Source of the DNA: Sphingomonas guangdongensis
GTDB taxonomy: Bacteria > Pseudomonadota > Alphaproteobacteria > Sphingomonadales > Sphingomonadaceae
Direction: 5' to 3'
NCBI RefSeq assembly: GCF_900199185.1
Contig: NZ_OBMI01000002.1
Location: forward strand, 682,001-746,000
Length of the DNA stretch: 64,000 nucleotides
This document shows, piece by piece, positions 1 to 9,562 of the stretch; within the stretch, counting starts at the first letter, position 1, and the number at the start of each line of letters is the position of its first letter. Under the pieces are notes generated by a model. That model did not search any database. It was not told where the DNA came from and worked only from the letters and a program-made list of their open reading frames with translations. The translations under genes and the position numbers were made by a program.

Positions 1-2
1 TC

Positions 3-650
3 GACCATTACCGGCTCGACGTCGCCTACCGGGTGATCGCAATTGAGGGCTACGCGCCCGACGCTGCGCCGGGCTTCGGCTGGCCCACCGACCGGATTTG
101 GATCAACCCCAGCCCGAATGCGCCCAACCTCAACATGGCGCGGGCATATGCCGGCACGGTCATGCTGGAGGGAACGACGCTGTCGGAGGGCCGCGGCACC
201 ACCCGGCCGCTGGAACTGTTCGGCGCGCCCGACCTCGATGCGCTCGCGATCATGGCGCAGATGCGACGCAGCGCGCCCGACTGGCTGTACGGCTGCACGC
301 TGCGCGCGATCAGCTTCGAGCCGACCTTCCACAAGCACGTCCACCAGCTGTGCCACGGCGTCCACATACACGCCGAGGGGGCCACCTATGATCACGGGGC
401 GTTCCGGCCGTGGCGGCTCCAGGCGCTGGCGTTCAAGGCGATCCGCGAACTGCACCCCGACTACCCGCTCTGGCGCGACTTTCCGTACGAGTATGTGTTC
501 GACAAGCTTGCGATCGACGTGATCAACGGTGGTCCGGACCTGCGCGCCTGGGTGGACGACGCCGGGGCCGAGCCGGGCGACCTCGACGCACTAACCTGCC
601 CGGACGAGGCCGCCTGGGCCGAGGCGCGGGCGCCGTATCTCCTCTACTGA
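3..650 (+). CDS. Exo-beta-N-acetylmuramidase NamZ family (DUF1343), C-terminal part
   Basis: Only the last 215 codons are present; the reading frame is open from base 3 and the 5' end lies outside the window. The family (DUF1343, NamZ) removes N-acetylmuramic acid from the non-reducing end of peptidoglycan fragments during cell-wall recycling and is normally exported. Recognition rests on the signature GTTLSEGRGTTRP, preceded by PSPNAPNL, and on the conserved C-terminal segment with FDKLAIDVINGG, all typical of the DUF1343 C-terminal half. The next gene starts 4 bases after the stop, so the two are probably co-transcribed. Without the 5' end I cannot see the signal peptide. Confidence 0.85.
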   Translation, partial: DHYRLDVAYRVIAIEGYAPDAAPGFGWPTDRIWINPSPNAPNLNMARAYAGTVMLEGTTLSEGRGTTRPLELFGAPDLDALAIMAQMRRSAPDWLYGCTLRAISFEPTFHKHVHQLCHGVHIHAEGATYDHGAFRPWRLQALAFKAIRELHPDYPLWRDFPYEYVFDKLAIDVINGGPDLRAWVDDAGAEPGDLDALTCPDEAAWAEARAPYLLY

Positions 651-654
651 CGCG

Positions 655-1830
655 ATGCTCGCCGGGCTAATCTTCGCGACGGAGGACGCAGAGGACCGTC
701 CCGACACGCTGGCCGCGACGCTGCCGTTCGGCGGCTCCACGCTGATCGAGTACCAGGCGCGGCTGCTCGCCGCGGTCGGCGTCACCCACATCCTGGTCGC
801 GGTCGGCCGCGTCACGCCCGCGCTGCTCGGCGCGACCAGCCGGATCGCGGGGCGCGGCGTCACCGTCGATGTCGTCCGCACCGCGCAGGAGGCAGCGGCG
901 AAGGTCCACCCGCTCGCGCAGGTGATCGTCGTCGCCGACGGCCTGGTCACGACGGACGCCGTGATCGAGTGGATTGGGCATGAGAGCCACGAGGCGCTGC
1001 TGGTCGCGCGCGATGGCGACGGGTGCGGCAGTATCGAGCGCGTCGACTCATCGCATTGCTGGGCCGGGCTCGCCCGCGTGCCGGCGCGGCGGCTGGCCGA
1101 TGTCGCGGCCATGCCCGCCGACTACGACTTCGCCTCCACCCTGCTGCGCCACGCGACCCAGGCGGGCGCGGTCCAGCTGCTGCTGCCGCCCGCGACCGGG
1201 CGGACCCGCCACGGCGTCGAGCGTACCGCGGCGGCCCTGCTGCGTCGGTCGAAGTCGGTGCTCGCCGCGTTGGGCGACCGCCGCACCGCCTGGATCGACC
1301 GGTTCGTGTTCACGCCGGTCACCGGCTTTGCGCTTCCGCACCTAGTCGCGCGAAGCATTCCCGCCTGGGGAATACTGGCGGCGGCGGCCGCTGCCTGCGG
1401 CGGAGCGCTCGTCGCCTTCTTCTACCTATTGCCGGCGCTCGGCCTGGCACTCGCCAGCCTTGCCGCGATCCTGTTCTCGACGGGGTCGCTGCTCAGCTGG
1501 TTGCGCGGCGAGGACCGGGTGGCGCGCTGGCAGGAGCGCGCGATCGCCGCGGTCGCGGGCACCGCCGTGCTCGCACTCGGGCTGGTCTCGATGGCGGCCA
1601 CGGGAACGGCGACGGGGATATCCCTGGCGCTGCCGCTCATCGCGGCCGCCGCGCTGCTGGAACGCGTGGCGGTGCCCAAGCGCCGCTGGTGGCCTGTGCC
1701 TGGTGCCTACCCGCTCCTCCTGTTCCCCTTTGCCGCGGCCGGGCTGCTGCTCGTCGGGCTCGCAGGCGCGCTCGCCTATGCCTTTGTCGCGCTCGGCGAC
1801 GCGGTGGAGCGGGGGCGGGAACAGGCTTAG
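655..1830 (+). CDS. Membrane protein with an N-terminal nucleotidyltransferase-like domain
   Basis: The protein has 391 residues. Residues 1-200 look like a Rossmann-type NTP-transferase fold: a first strand followed by LIEYQARLLAAVGVTHILVAV, the usual second element of sugar-phosphate nucleotidyltransferases. However, the glycine-rich GxGxR loop that binds the nucleotide is absent (ATEDAEDRPD stands there), so catalysis is doubtful. Residues about 235-385 hold several hydrophobic membrane segments. The arrangement recalls NTase-membrane transferase fusions such as inositol-phosphate cytidylyltransferase/DIPP synthase, but I find no CDP-alcohol transferase motif. It sits between a peptidoglycan-recycling gene and a DUF2336 gene. 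The function is unknown. Confidence 0.6.
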   Translation: MLAGLIFATEDAEDRPDTLAATLPFGGSTLIEYQARLLAAVGVTHILVAVGRVTPALLGATSRIAGRGVTVDVVRTAQEAAAKVHPLAQVIVVADGLVTTDAVIEWIGHESHEALLVARDGDGCGSIERVDSSHCWAGLARVPARRLADVAAMPADYDFASTLLRHATQAGAVQLLLPPATGRTRHGVERTAAALLRRSKSVLAALGDRRTAWIDRFVFTPVTGFALPHLVARSIPAWGILAAAAAACGGALVAFFYLLPALGLALASLAAILFSTGSLLSWLRGEDRVARWQERAIAAVAGTAVLALGLVSMAATGTATGISLALPLIAAAALLERVAVPKRRWWPVPGAYPLLLFPFAAAGLLLVGLAGALAYAFVALGDAVERGREQA

Positions 1831-1866
1831 GGCGCTCTTAACCGCATGCTGGCTATGGCCTGCACC

Positions 1867-2982
1867 ATGTCGGACCCCTCCGCCACCTCGTCCGAGCGCG
1901 CGGCCACCGCGACGCAGGCGCTGTTCGCGCGAGCGGCGGATGCCGACGTTCAGGCACGCCGCGCGCTGCGCCACTCGATCGACGATGCACTTCTGCCGGA
2001 GGACGAGCGGCTCGACGACCGGACCCGCGCTGCGCTCGGAGCGCTCCTGGATACGCTGACCGGAACGCTGGAAGGAGAGCTCCGCGAGTATGCCGCGCGC
2101 CTGCTCACCACCCGCGGCGAGCCTGCGCTTGCCGCGCTGCTGCGCACCGACGCGGCGCCGGTGATCGATCGGCTGACCGGAGCCGGGCTGCTCCGCGACG
2201 ACCAGTTCATGAGCGAGTGCCTGGCGCGTGTCCGCCTGGAGCTGCTGGGCGAGGCGCTGCCGCTGCTTGGCGGACGCGAGGCGGACGGCGCGAGCCTGCT
2301 CGCCCGGCTGGCGCTCAGCTCCGACCGGGTGGTGGCAACCGCCGCCGGCACCTTGATGACGGCCGAGAGCGTGCGGCGCGACACGGCCGAGGGCCGTGCG
2401 GCGAGCGGAACCGGACTGCCGCGGGCGCTCCATGCCCGACTGCTGTGGTGGGTCGCCGCGGTGCTGCGGGAGCGGGCGATCCCGCTGGCCGGTGACCGGA
2501 TCGACGCGCTTGACCGGGCGCTGGCGGAGGCGGCCCTGCGCAACCTGTCGGCGCAGGACGACGCGGCGACGCTGGAGACGGTCGCGACCCGACTCGCCGC
2601 GGCGATCGACGCGCAGTCGGACGAACTCGCCGCCCTCATCGAGGAAGCGCTGTACGATCGCCGGCTCCCGCTGATCGCGGCGCTGATCGCCCACGCCTTC
2701 GGTTTCTCCTATCAGCTCGCCCGCGAGCTGCTGATCGATCCGCGCGCCGAGCGGCTGTGGCTGGCGCTGCGCGCGCTTGATCTGCCGCGGGACCTGATTG
2801 CGCGCCTTGGCTACGCGCTGTGCGAGGCCGATCCGCGTCGCGACGTGGAGGCGTTCGCCGACCAGATCGACCTGATCGTCGCGGTCGACGCGGCGGCTGC
2901 GCGTGCGGCCGTTGCGCCGCTCACGCTTCACCCCGATTATCGCGCGGCGCTGTTGGCGCTGGCGGATGGAACGACGCAATGA
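1867..2982 (+). CDS. DUF2336 domain-containing protein
   Basis: This is a soluble, Ala/Leu/Arg-rich, almost entirely helical protein of 371 residues with a pattern typical of alphaproteobacterial DUF2336 proteins, whose role is unknown. The middle contains the recognisable stretch with DRLTGAGLLRDDQF and the repeated short helices of that family. An in-frame ATG at 1846 would add seven residues (MLAMACT); I prefer 1867 because the protein then begins MSDPSATSSERAA. Its stop overlaps the ATG of the following kinase-like gene (ATGA), which suggests translational coupling and a shared signalling role. There are no membrane segments or signal peptide. Confidence 0.7.
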   Translation: MSDPSATSSERAATATQALFARAADADVQARRALRHSIDDALLPEDERLDDRTRAALGALLDTLTGTLEGELREYAARLLTTRGEPALAALLRTDAAPVIDRLTGAGLLRDDQFMSECLARVRLELLGEALPLLGGREADGASLLARLALSSDRVVATAAGTLMTAESVRRDTAEGRAASGTGLPRALHARLLWWVAAVLRERAIPLAGDRIDALDRALAEAALRNLSAQDDAATLETVATRLAAAIDAQSDELAALIEEALYDRRLPLIAALIAHAFGFSYQLARELLIDPRAERLWLALRALDLPRDLIARLGYALCEADPRRDVEAFADQIDLIVAVDAAAARAAVAPLTLHPDYRAALLALADGTTQ

Positions 2983-4334
2983 ACGCCCCGGAGATCGGAC
3001 TGCAGCCTGCCGTCGGGCGTACGGATGCGCGCGGACGATTGGTCCACGCCGAGCCGCGCCTGCTGGAGCTGGTGGAGCGCGCCGGCGGCGGGCTGGGCAG
3101 CGCGGTGCCGGTGCCGGAACTCGCGGGGCTCGAGCGGCTCGCGCGCCGGCTCGGCATCGCGATCACCCGCGCCGTGGTCGTCGCCGACGAGGAGGACGAC
3201 TGGGACCTGAGCGTGACCGCCGCGCCCGACGGCGATGGCGTCGTACTGACGGTCGCGGGCTGGAACCTTCGGGCCAGCTGGCGCGGACCGGATGATCGTG
3301 CCGGCTCGGCCGATTTCCACCGCACCGAAGGCGACTGGTGGTGGGAAACGGACGCGGCGCTCCGCTTCACCCATCTCTCCGTCACCGCGGGGCAGCGTCA
3401 CGGCTTCGATGCCGCTGCGCTGCTCGGCCAGCCGCTGGTGCGGCTTTTCCGCTTGGCGGGGGAGGACGACCTTCCAATCCTAGGTACCATGGCCGCCCGG
3501 CTCCGCTTCGACGGACAGGTGGCGGAGCTGCGTGGGACGGGGCGCCGGGTGCAACTCTCGGCCGAGCCGCTGCGCGATGATCGCGGCGGCTTCGCGGGCT
3601 TTCGCGGGTCCGCCACGCTGATCGCCGAGCAGACGACCGCCGCGAGGGACGCGGCGCTGAGCCACGGGCTCGGCGAGCAGCTCGACCGATCGCTTCGCCG
3701 CCCGCTCGAGCGGATCATCGCCCATGCGAGCAGCATGAGCGCGGCGATCGACGGACCGCTTGCGCCCAGCTACTCGAGCTACGCCGACGATATCGCGACG
3801 GCCGGGCGCCACCTGCTCGGCCTGGTCGACGACCTCGTCGACCTGGAGGCGGTCGAGCAGCCCGACTTCGCGGTCGCGACCGAGACGATCGACCTTGCCG
3901 ACATCGCAAGGCGTGCGGCGGGACTGCTCGGCGTCCGGGCTGCGGACGCCGATGTCCGCATCGAGCGCCCGGGTTTCGACGAGACGCTGCCAGCGATCGG
4001 CGAGTTCCGTCGCGCGCTCCAGGTGCTGGTCAACCTGATCGGCAACGCGGTGCGCTACTCGCCCGCGGGCGGGGTCGTGTGGGTCCGCGCGACTCGTGAC
4101 GGCGGCCGGGCGTGCGTCATCGTGGCGGATCAGGGCAAGGGGATCGTGGCGGGTGACCAGGAGCTGATCTTCGCCAAGTTCGGCCGGGTCGATCCGGCGG
4201 AGGCGGGCGGCAGCGGGCTGGGGCTCTACATCTCGCGCCGGCTCGCCCGCGCGATGGGCGGCGACCTGACCGTCGACAGCGCGCCGGGCGAGGGCGCCCG
4301 CTTCATCTTCACGCTGCCGGTTGCCGGCGGCTGA
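2979..4334 (+). CDS. PAS-containing sensor histidine kinase, atypical (no phospho-acceptor His)
   Basis: The 451-residue soluble protein has an N-terminal region of unknown fold, a PAS-like sensor at about 115-220 (starting WWWETDAALRFTHLS), a DHp-like helical pair at about 235-305 and a complete HATPase_c domain. Its N box (NLIGNAVRYSP), G1 box (DQGKGI) and G2 box (GSGLGLYISRRLA) are intact. The DHp helix reads DRSLRRPLERI where active kinases have SHELRTPLNAI, so the phosphorylatable histidine is replaced by Arg. It may be a pseudokinase or allosteric partner rather than an autokinase. The start at 2979 overlaps the DUF2336 stop. No response regulator gene is nearby. Confidence 0.8.
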   Translation: MNAPEIGLQPAVGRTDARGRLVHAEPRLLELVERAGGGLGSAVPVPELAGLERLARRLGIAITRAVVVADEEDDWDLSVTAAPDGDGVVLTVAGWNLRASWRGPDDRAGSADFHRTEGDWWWETDAALRFTHLSVTAGQRHGFDAAALLGQPLVRLFRLAGEDDLPILGTMAARLRFDGQVAELRGTGRRVQLSAEPLRDDRGGFAGFRGSATLIAEQTTAARDAALSHGLGEQLDRSLRRPLERIIAHASSMSAAIDGPLAPSYSSYADDIATAGRHLLGLVDDLVDLEAVEQPDFAVATETIDLADIARRAAGLLGVRAADADVRIERPGFDETLPAIGEFRRALQVLVNLIGNAVRYSPAGGVVWVRATRDGGRACVIVADQGKGIVAGDQELIFAKFGRVDPAEAGGSGLGLYISRRLARAMGGDLTVDSAPGEGARFIFTLPVAGG

Positions 4335-4358
4335 CCGTCCGGCCGGCCTGCGCGCGGG

Positions 4359-4562
4359 TCAGCGCACCCGTCGCCCGACCAGGATCATCGCCAGCCCGAC
4401 CACGGCGATGATCGTGCCGCGCGTCACCCACGGCCGCGCGTCAATCATGAAGCTCGACGCCGGCCAGCGGACGTAGCCGAGGCCCTGGGCCAGGAACAGC
4501 AGGCCGAGCGCGGTGACGACCGCGCCGCTCCAGATGAGGATCGCGCGGCCGACCGAGTGCAT
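4359..4562 (-). CDS. Small two-helix membrane protein
   Basis: This 67-residue protein begins MHSVGRAIL and has two hydrophobic segments (about 8-26 and 46-62) separated by a short polar loop, ending in the basic tail GRRVR. Its ATG shares one base with the gltA stop codon (TGATG), so it is translated directly after citrate synthase and I chose this start over an upstream in-frame codon inside gltA. I do not recognise a family with a known function. The tight coupling to gltA suggests it is only the end of that operon. Confidence 0.6.
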   Translation of the reverse strand: MHSVGRAILIWSGAVVTALGLLFLAQGLGYVRWPASSFMIDARPWVTRGTIIAVVGLAMILVGRRVR

Positions 4563-5836
4563 CAGCGCGCGTCGAGGGGCACGTACGGCCGCTCGGTCGG
4601 GCCGGTGTAGAGCTGCCGCGGACGCCCGATCTTCTGCTCGGGATCGGAAATCATCTCGTTCCACTGCGCGACCCAGCCGACCGTACGCGCCAGCGCGAAC
4701 AGCACGGTGAACATGGTGGTCGGAAAGCCGATCGCGGACAGGATCACGCCCGAGTAGAAGTCGACGTTCGGAAACAGCTTCTTCTCGATGAAGTAATCGT
4801 CCCTGAGCGCGATCTCCTCCAGCCGCAGCGCGGTCTCGAACAGCGGATCGTCGACCTTCAGCGCGTCGAACACCTCACGCACCGTCTTCTGCATGACGGT
4901 CGCGCGCGGATCGTAGTTCTTGTAGACGCGGTGGCCGAAGCCCATCAGGCGGAACGGATCGTTCTTGTCCTTGGCGCGGGCGATGTACTCCGGGATCTTG
5001 TCGGGCGTGCCGATCTCGCGGAGCATGTTGAGCGCCGCCTCGTTCGCGCCGCCGTGCGCCGGGCCCCACAAGCAGGCAATCCCGGCCGCGATGCAGGCGA
5101 ACGGGTTCGCACCCGACGATCCGGCGAGACGCACCGTCGAGGTCGAGGCGTTCTGCTCGTGGTCGGCGTGGAGGATGAAGATCCGATCCATCGCCTTCTC
5201 GACGGCCGGATGAATCTCATACTCCTCGGCCGGCACGCCGAAGGTCATGCGCAGGAAGTTGCCGGTGTAGCTGAGGTCGTTCTTCGGATAAAGGAACGGC
5301 TGACCCACGCTGTACTTGTACGCCATCGCCGCGATCGTTGGCATCTTGGCGATAAGCCGGTGCGACGCGATCATGCGCTGACGCGGATCGGTGATGTCGG
5401 TCGAGTCGTGGTAGAAGGCCGACAGCGCGCCGACCACACCGCACATCACCGCCATTGGGTGCGCGTCGCGCCGGAAGCCGCGGTAGAAGGTTGAGAGCTG
5501 CTCGTGCAGCATCGTGTGGCGGCTGATGGTGTAGGTGAACTTGTCGAGCTCGTCCTCGCTCGGCAGCTCGCCGTTCAAGAGCAGGTAGCTCACCTCCATG
5601 AACGACGAGTGCTCGGCAAGCTCGCCGATCGGGTAGCCGCGGTGGAGCAGCACGCCCTGGTCGCCGTCGATGTAGGTCAGCGCCGACTCGCACGACGCGG
5701 TGCTGGTGAAGCCCGGGTCGTAGGTGAACATGCCGGTCTTCGCGTAGAGCTTGCGGATGTCGACAACATCCGGACCGACGCTGCCCGAGAGTACCGGATA
5801 GTCGCCGTCGCCGATCTTGAGATTGGTGTCGCTCAT
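4562..5836 (-). CDS. gltA: Citrate synthase (type II)
   Basis: Condenses oxaloacetate and acetyl-CoA to citrate at the entry of the TCA cycle, in the cytoplasm. The protein has 424 residues, close to the 427 of E. coli GltA. Visible signatures are [14 protein letters not shown], the catalytic region [14 protein letters not shown], the CoA/active-site loop [25 protein letters not shown] with the second catalytic histidine, and the catalytic aspartate in PNVDFYSG. The start [15 protein letters not shown] fits the family; the open frame further upstream runs into gltX. It lies 35 bases after the gltX stop on the same strand, so both are probably one transcript. Confidence 0.98.
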   Translation of the reverse strand: MSDTNLKIGDGDYPVLSGSVGPDVVDIRKLYAKTGMFTYDPGFTSTASCESALTYIDGDQGVLLHRGYPIGELAEHSSFMEVSYLLLNGELPSEDELDKFTYTISRHTMLHEQLSTFYRGFRRDAHPMAVMCGVVGALSAFYHDSTDITDPRQRMIASHRLIAKMPTIAAMAYKYSVGQPFLYPKNDLSYTGNFLRMTFGVPAEEYEIHPAVEKAMDRIFILHADHEQNASTSTVRLAGSSGANPFACIAAGIACLWGPAHGGANEAALNMLREIGTPDKIPEYIARAKDKNDPFRLMGFGHRVYKNYDPRATVMQKTVREVFDALKVDDPLFETALRLEEIALRDDYFIEKKLFPNVDFYSGVILSAIGFPTTMFTVLFALARTVGWVAQWNEMISDPEQKIGRPRQLYTGPTERPYVPLDAR

Positions 5837-5871
5837 CGCTTGCGTCCTCGCGTTTGGTGCGGCCCTTGTGG

Positions 5872-7308
5872 TCAGGCCATCTGGTCGGCGATCCGCGCCA
5901 GGCTCTCGTCGCGCCCGAGCAGGACGAGCACGTCGAAGATTCCCGGTGAGGTCCGTCGACCGACAAGCGCGGCGCGCAACGGCTGCGCAACCGCGCCGAG
6001 CTTCACGCCCGCGGCCTCGGCGACCTCGCGAACCGCCGTTTCGAGCGCCTCCGTATCCCACGCGCCGACCGCGTCAAGCGCGGCATGGAGGCGGGCGAGA
6101 AGCGTCCTTGCGTCGCCCTCTAGCAGAGCCGCCGCATCGGCGTCCAATGGCAGTGGGCGGGTGCGAAACAGGAAGGCGGCGCCGTCACTTAGCTCCAGGA
6201 TGTTGGCCGCGCGCGGCTTCAGGACAGCCATGCTGCGACGCAGCAGGTCATGCTGTTCCGGAGTGGGATCGAAGCCGAGTCGCGGTGCCACCAGCGCCGC
6301 TAGCCTGCTATCGTCCGCCGCGCGGATATAGTGGCCGTTGAGGTTCTCCAGCTTCTTGCTGTCGAAGCGCGCGGGCGACTTGCCGACGCCGTCGAGGTCG
6401 AACCAGGCGATCGCCTGATCCCGGCTGATGATCTCGTCGTCGCCGTGCCCCCAGCCGAGCCGGAGCAGATAGTTGAACAGCGCTTCCGGCAGGATGCCGA
6501 GCTCGTCGCGGTAGGCGTCGACGCCGAGCGCACCGTGCCGCTTCGACAGCTTGCCGCCGTCGCCCCCGTGGATCAGCGGAATGTGTGCGTAGGTCGGCTC
6601 CGGCCAGCCCATCGCGCGGATGATCGAGAGCTGGCGAAAGGCGTTGTTGAGGTGATCGTCGCCCCGGATGACGTGGGTCACCCCCATGTCATGATCGTCG
6701 ACGACGACCGCGAGCATGTAGGTCGGGGTGCCGTCCGAACGGAGCAGCACCATGTCGTCGAGCTCGACATTGGCGACGGTGACGCGGCCCTGCACCAGGT
6801 CCTCGATGGCGGTCTCGCCCTCCCGCTCCGCCTTGATCCGCACGACGAAGGGCTGGTCCGCGGGTGCGGTCGCCGGGTCCGCATCGCGCCACGGGGAGTT
6901 GAGCCGGAACGGGCGGCGCTCCGCCTCCGCCGCGGCGCGCGCGGCCGCGAGCTCCTCGCTTGTCATGTAGCAGCGATAGGCATTGCCCCGCGCGATCAGT
7001 TCGTCGACCACCGCGGCATGGCGGTCGACGCGGGTCGACTGGAACACCGGCTCCCCGTCCCAGTCGAGCCCGAGCCACGACAGACCGTCGAAGATGACGT
7101 CGATCGCTTCCTTGGTGGAGCGCGCCTTGTCCGTGTCCTCGATCCGGAGCAGCGCGCGGCCGCCGTGATGGCGCGCGTAGAGCCAGGAGAACATGCCGGT
7201 GCGGGCATTGCCGATGTGGAGATAGCCGGTGGGCGAGGGCGCGAAGCGCGTCACGACCGGGCGGGTGTCGGCGAGCGGGCGCGCGCCGGAATCGTCTGTT
7301 GCGCCCAA
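5872..7308 (-). CDS. gltX: Glutamyl-tRNA synthetase
   Basis: Class I aminoacyl-tRNA synthetase that charges tRNA-Glu (and possibly tRNA-Gln, if this organism uses the GatCAB route). The Rossmann core starts [17 protein letters not shown], carrying the HIGH-type motif, and GGKLSKRHG is the KMSKS-type loop. From the TTG at 7308 the protein has 478 residues (E. coli 471) and begins [12 protein letters not shown], with GGGAG about nine bases upstream. The first ATG in frame is at 7368, which would give 498 residues but would overlap the divergent comEC start; I consider the TTG more likely, not certain. Confidence 0.95.
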   Translation of the reverse strand: MGATDDSGARPLADTRPVVTRFAPSPTGYLHIGNARTGMFSWLYARHHGGRALLRIEDTDKARSTKEAIDVIFDGLSWLGLDWDGEPVFQSTRVDRHAAVVDELIARGNAYRCYMTSEELAAARAAAEAERRPFRLNSPWRDADPATAPADQPFVVRIKAEREGETAIEDLVQGRVTVANVELDDMVLLRSDGTPTYMLAVVVDDHDMGVTHVIRGDDHLNNAFRQLSIIRAMGWPEPTYAHIPLIHGGDGGKLSKRHGALGVDAYRDELGILPEALFNYLLRLGWGHGDDEIISRDQAIAWFDLDGVGKSPARFDSKKLENLNGHYIRAADDSRLAALVAPRLGFDPTPEQHDLLRRSMAVLKPRAANILELSDGAAFLFRTRPLPLDADAAALLEGDARTLLARLHAALDAVGAWDTEALETAVREVAEAAGVKLGAVAQPLRAALVGRRTSPGIFDVLVLLGRDESLARIADQMA

Positions 7309-7336
7309 GCGCGCCTGCTCCCAAACCTGTGGATCG

Positions 7337-9562
7337 ATGGCCAGTTCAGCCGCCGCGCGCCCTAGCATGCGATTTCTGCCGCTTCAAATCGGCGAACGCT
7401 GGTTTGCCGCCCGGTGGCTCGAAGCCTGGCTGGAGGCGGAACGCGACCAGCTGGTGCTCTGGATCCCGGTCCTGCTCGGGACGGGGATCGCGGCCTGGTT
7501 CGTCCTGCCTGATCCCGCCAGCTGGACCGGCTACATGCTGGGCGGTGCGGGGATCGCCGCGGCCGGGCTGATCCTGCCGCTTGGCGGCCGCACAGGTCGC
7601 TTGCTGATGATCGGCGGCATCGTTGCCGCGCTCGGCTGCGGGCTCGCCTGGTGGCGAGCGGAGCGGGCCGCGGCGCCGGTGCTGGCGCGGCCGGCGGTGG
7701 TGGCGTTCACGGCGCGGGTCGAGCGGGTCGACGCGCTCGCCGCACGTGACCTGATCCGGCTGCGGCTGGCGCCGGTCTCGCGAGCCGACCTGCCGCCGCG
7801 CGTCCGGGTCAACCTGCCGAGCGGCGACGTGCCGCTGGGCATCGCGCGGGGAGCCGTTGTCACCCTGCGTGCACGACTGATGCCGCCGCCGGGCGCGGCG
7901 CTGCCGGGCGCATACGATTACCGGCGGGTCGCCTGGTTCGACGGCGTGGGTGCGACCGGACGTGGTTTCGCGCCGGTCACGCTCGTCACGTCCGGCGAGC
8001 GGGCCGGCGCCGATCTGCGCGCGCGCTTGTCCGGGCACATTCGCGATCGGCTGCCCGGTGCCGGCGGGGCGGTCGCGGCGAGCCTCGCGACCGGGGACCA
8101 GGGTGCGATCCCGGAGGAAACGGCGGAGGCGATGCGGCGGTCCGGCCTTGCGCACCTGCTCTCGGTCAGCGGCCTCCACATTACCGCCGCGGTCGGCGCG
8201 ACCATGCTGCTGGTCCTGCGGCTGCTCGCGCTCAGCCCATGGGCGGCGCTCCACTGGCGCTTGCCGGTGATCGCGGCGGCAGCGGGTGCGCTGGCGGCGA
8301 TCGGCTACACCTGGCTTGCCGGCGCCGAGGTGCCGACGGTCCGCTCGTGCGTCGCGGCGTTGCTGGTGCTCGCGGCGCTGGTGCTGGGCCGCGAGGCGGT
8401 GACGCTGCGGCTGGTCGCGGCGGGCGCGCTGGTCGTGCTGCTGGTCTGGCCGGAAGCGCTGGTCGGGGCGAGCTTTCAGCTCTCCTTTGCCGCGGTTGTC
8501 GCGATCGTCGCGCTGCACGAGGGCGCGCGCGTGGGCGGCTGGTTCGCGCCGCGCGAGGAGGGCGGCGGCCGGCGCCTGCTGCGCGGCCTGGCGTCGCTGC
8601 TGCTGACCGGCGTCGTGGTCGAACTCGCGCTGCTGCCGATCGGGCTCTACCACTTCCACAAGGCCGGGCTGTACGGCGCGCTCGCCAACATCGTCGCGAT
8701 CCCGCTCACGACCTTTGTCGTCATGCCGCTGGAGGCCGCGGCGCTGCTGCTCGACGGCGTGGGTCTCGGCGCGCCCTTGTGGTGGCTGTGCGGCCAGGCG
8801 CTGGGACTGCTGCTCTGGATCGCGCACACGGTCGCGGCGGCGCCCGGATCGGTCGCGGCGCTGCCGGCGATGCCGGGTGGCGCCTACGCGCTCGTCATCG
8901 GCGGCGGGCTGTGGCTCGCGCTCTGGCGGACGAGCGTGCGCTGGGCGGGGATCGGATCGGTGATCATCGGCCTCGGCTGGACCGTCGCGACCCCGGCGCC
9001 CGACCTGCTGATAACGCGCGACGGGCGCCACCTGGCCCTGCGCACCGCCGCCGGCACCGCGCTGCTCCGCGAGCGGGCAGGCGACTATGTGCGCGACGTG
9101 CTGAGCGAAGGCGCCGGCATCGACGGCGAGCTGCCCGCGCTCGACGACGTCGCGGGGGCACGCTGCAACGCCGACCTGTGCCTGGCCACGGCGCGGAGCG
9201 GCGCGCGCGTCCTCGCGACCCGAAGCGGCTATTTCGTGGATGCTCGCGCGCTCAACCGCTGGTGCGCGCGGGTCGATGTGGTGGTGAGCGAGCGTCGCTT
9301 GCCGGTCGGTTGCCGGCCGCGGCTGCTGCGGATCGACCGACCTGTCCTGGAGCGGAGCGGCGGCGTGGCGGTGACCTTCTCGCCGCCCCGTGTCCGTACC
9401 GTCGAGCACGCCGGCGACCACCATCCCTGGATCAATCCGCCGACGCTCGCGCCTACGCCATCCACCACAGACAGAAGATGGCGAGGGCGTAGAGCAGCCG
9501 GCCGTGATCGCGCCGGCCGCTTCGATGCTCGGCGAACAACTGCGTCACCGCCGCTTCGTTGA
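7337..9562 (+). CDS. comEC: ComEC/Rec2-type DNA uptake channel protein
   Basis: A polytopic inner-membrane protein that carries single-stranded DNA into the cytoplasm during natural transformation. The predicted 741 residues contain an N-terminal DUF4131-like region with membrane helices, the competence domain with [15 protein letters not shown] and GAEVPTVRS, a hydrophobic block with [20 protein letters not shown], and a C-terminal soluble part without a complete metallo-beta-lactamase domain. The start is ambiguous: ATG 7337 ([13 protein letters not shown]) or ATG 7367 ([12 protein letters not shown]), neither with a strong ribosome site. The frame does not stop until 110 bases inside the convergent amidotransferase gene, and those last 35 residues look like shadow sequence. 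No other competence genes are in the window. Confidence 0.9.
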   Translation: MASSAAARPSMRFLPLQIGERWFAARWLEAWLEAERDQLVLWIPVLLGTGIAAWFVLPDPASWTGYMLGGAGIAAAGLILPLGGRTGRLLMIGGIVAALGCGLAWWRAERAAAPVLARPAVVAFTARVERVDALAARDLIRLRLAPVSRADLPPRVRVNLPSGDVPLGIARGAVVTLRARLMPPPGAALPGAYDYRRVAWFDGVGATGRGFAPVTLVTSGERAGADLRARLSGHIRDRLPGAGGAVAASLATGDQGAIPEETAEAMRRSGLAHLLSVSGLHITAAVGATMLLVLRLLALSPWAALHWRLPVIAAAAGALAAIGYTWLAGAEVPTVRSCVAALLVLAALVLGREAVTLRLVAAGALVVLLVWPEALVGASFQLSFAAVVAIVALHEGARVGGWFAPREEGGGRRLLRGLASLLLTGVVVELALLPIGLYHFHKAGLYGALANIVAIPLTTFVVMPLEAAALLLDGVGLGAPLWWLCGQALGLLLWIAHTVAAAPGSVAALPAMPGGAYALVIGGGLWLALWRTSVRWAGIGSVIIGLGWTVATPAPDLLITRDGRHLALRTAAGTALLRERAGDYVRDVLSEGAGIDGELPALDDVAGARCNADLCLATARSGARVLATRSGYFVDARALNRWCARVDVVVSERRLPVGCRPRLLRIDRPVLERSGGVAVTFSPPRVRTVEHAGDHHPWINPPTLAPTPSTTDRRWRGRRAAGRDRAGRFDARRTTASPPLR

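Noticed and set aside
1426-2979. Long minus-strand open frame of 517 codons opposite the NTase-like and DUF2336 genes
   Set aside because: Arg/Gln-rich shadow of high-GC coding DNA with no domain; the plus-strand frames contain recognisable proteins.
7346-9424. Minus-strand open frame of 692 codons opposite comEC
   Set aside because: Composition is that of antisense of a Leu/Ala/Gly-rich membrane gene; no motif.
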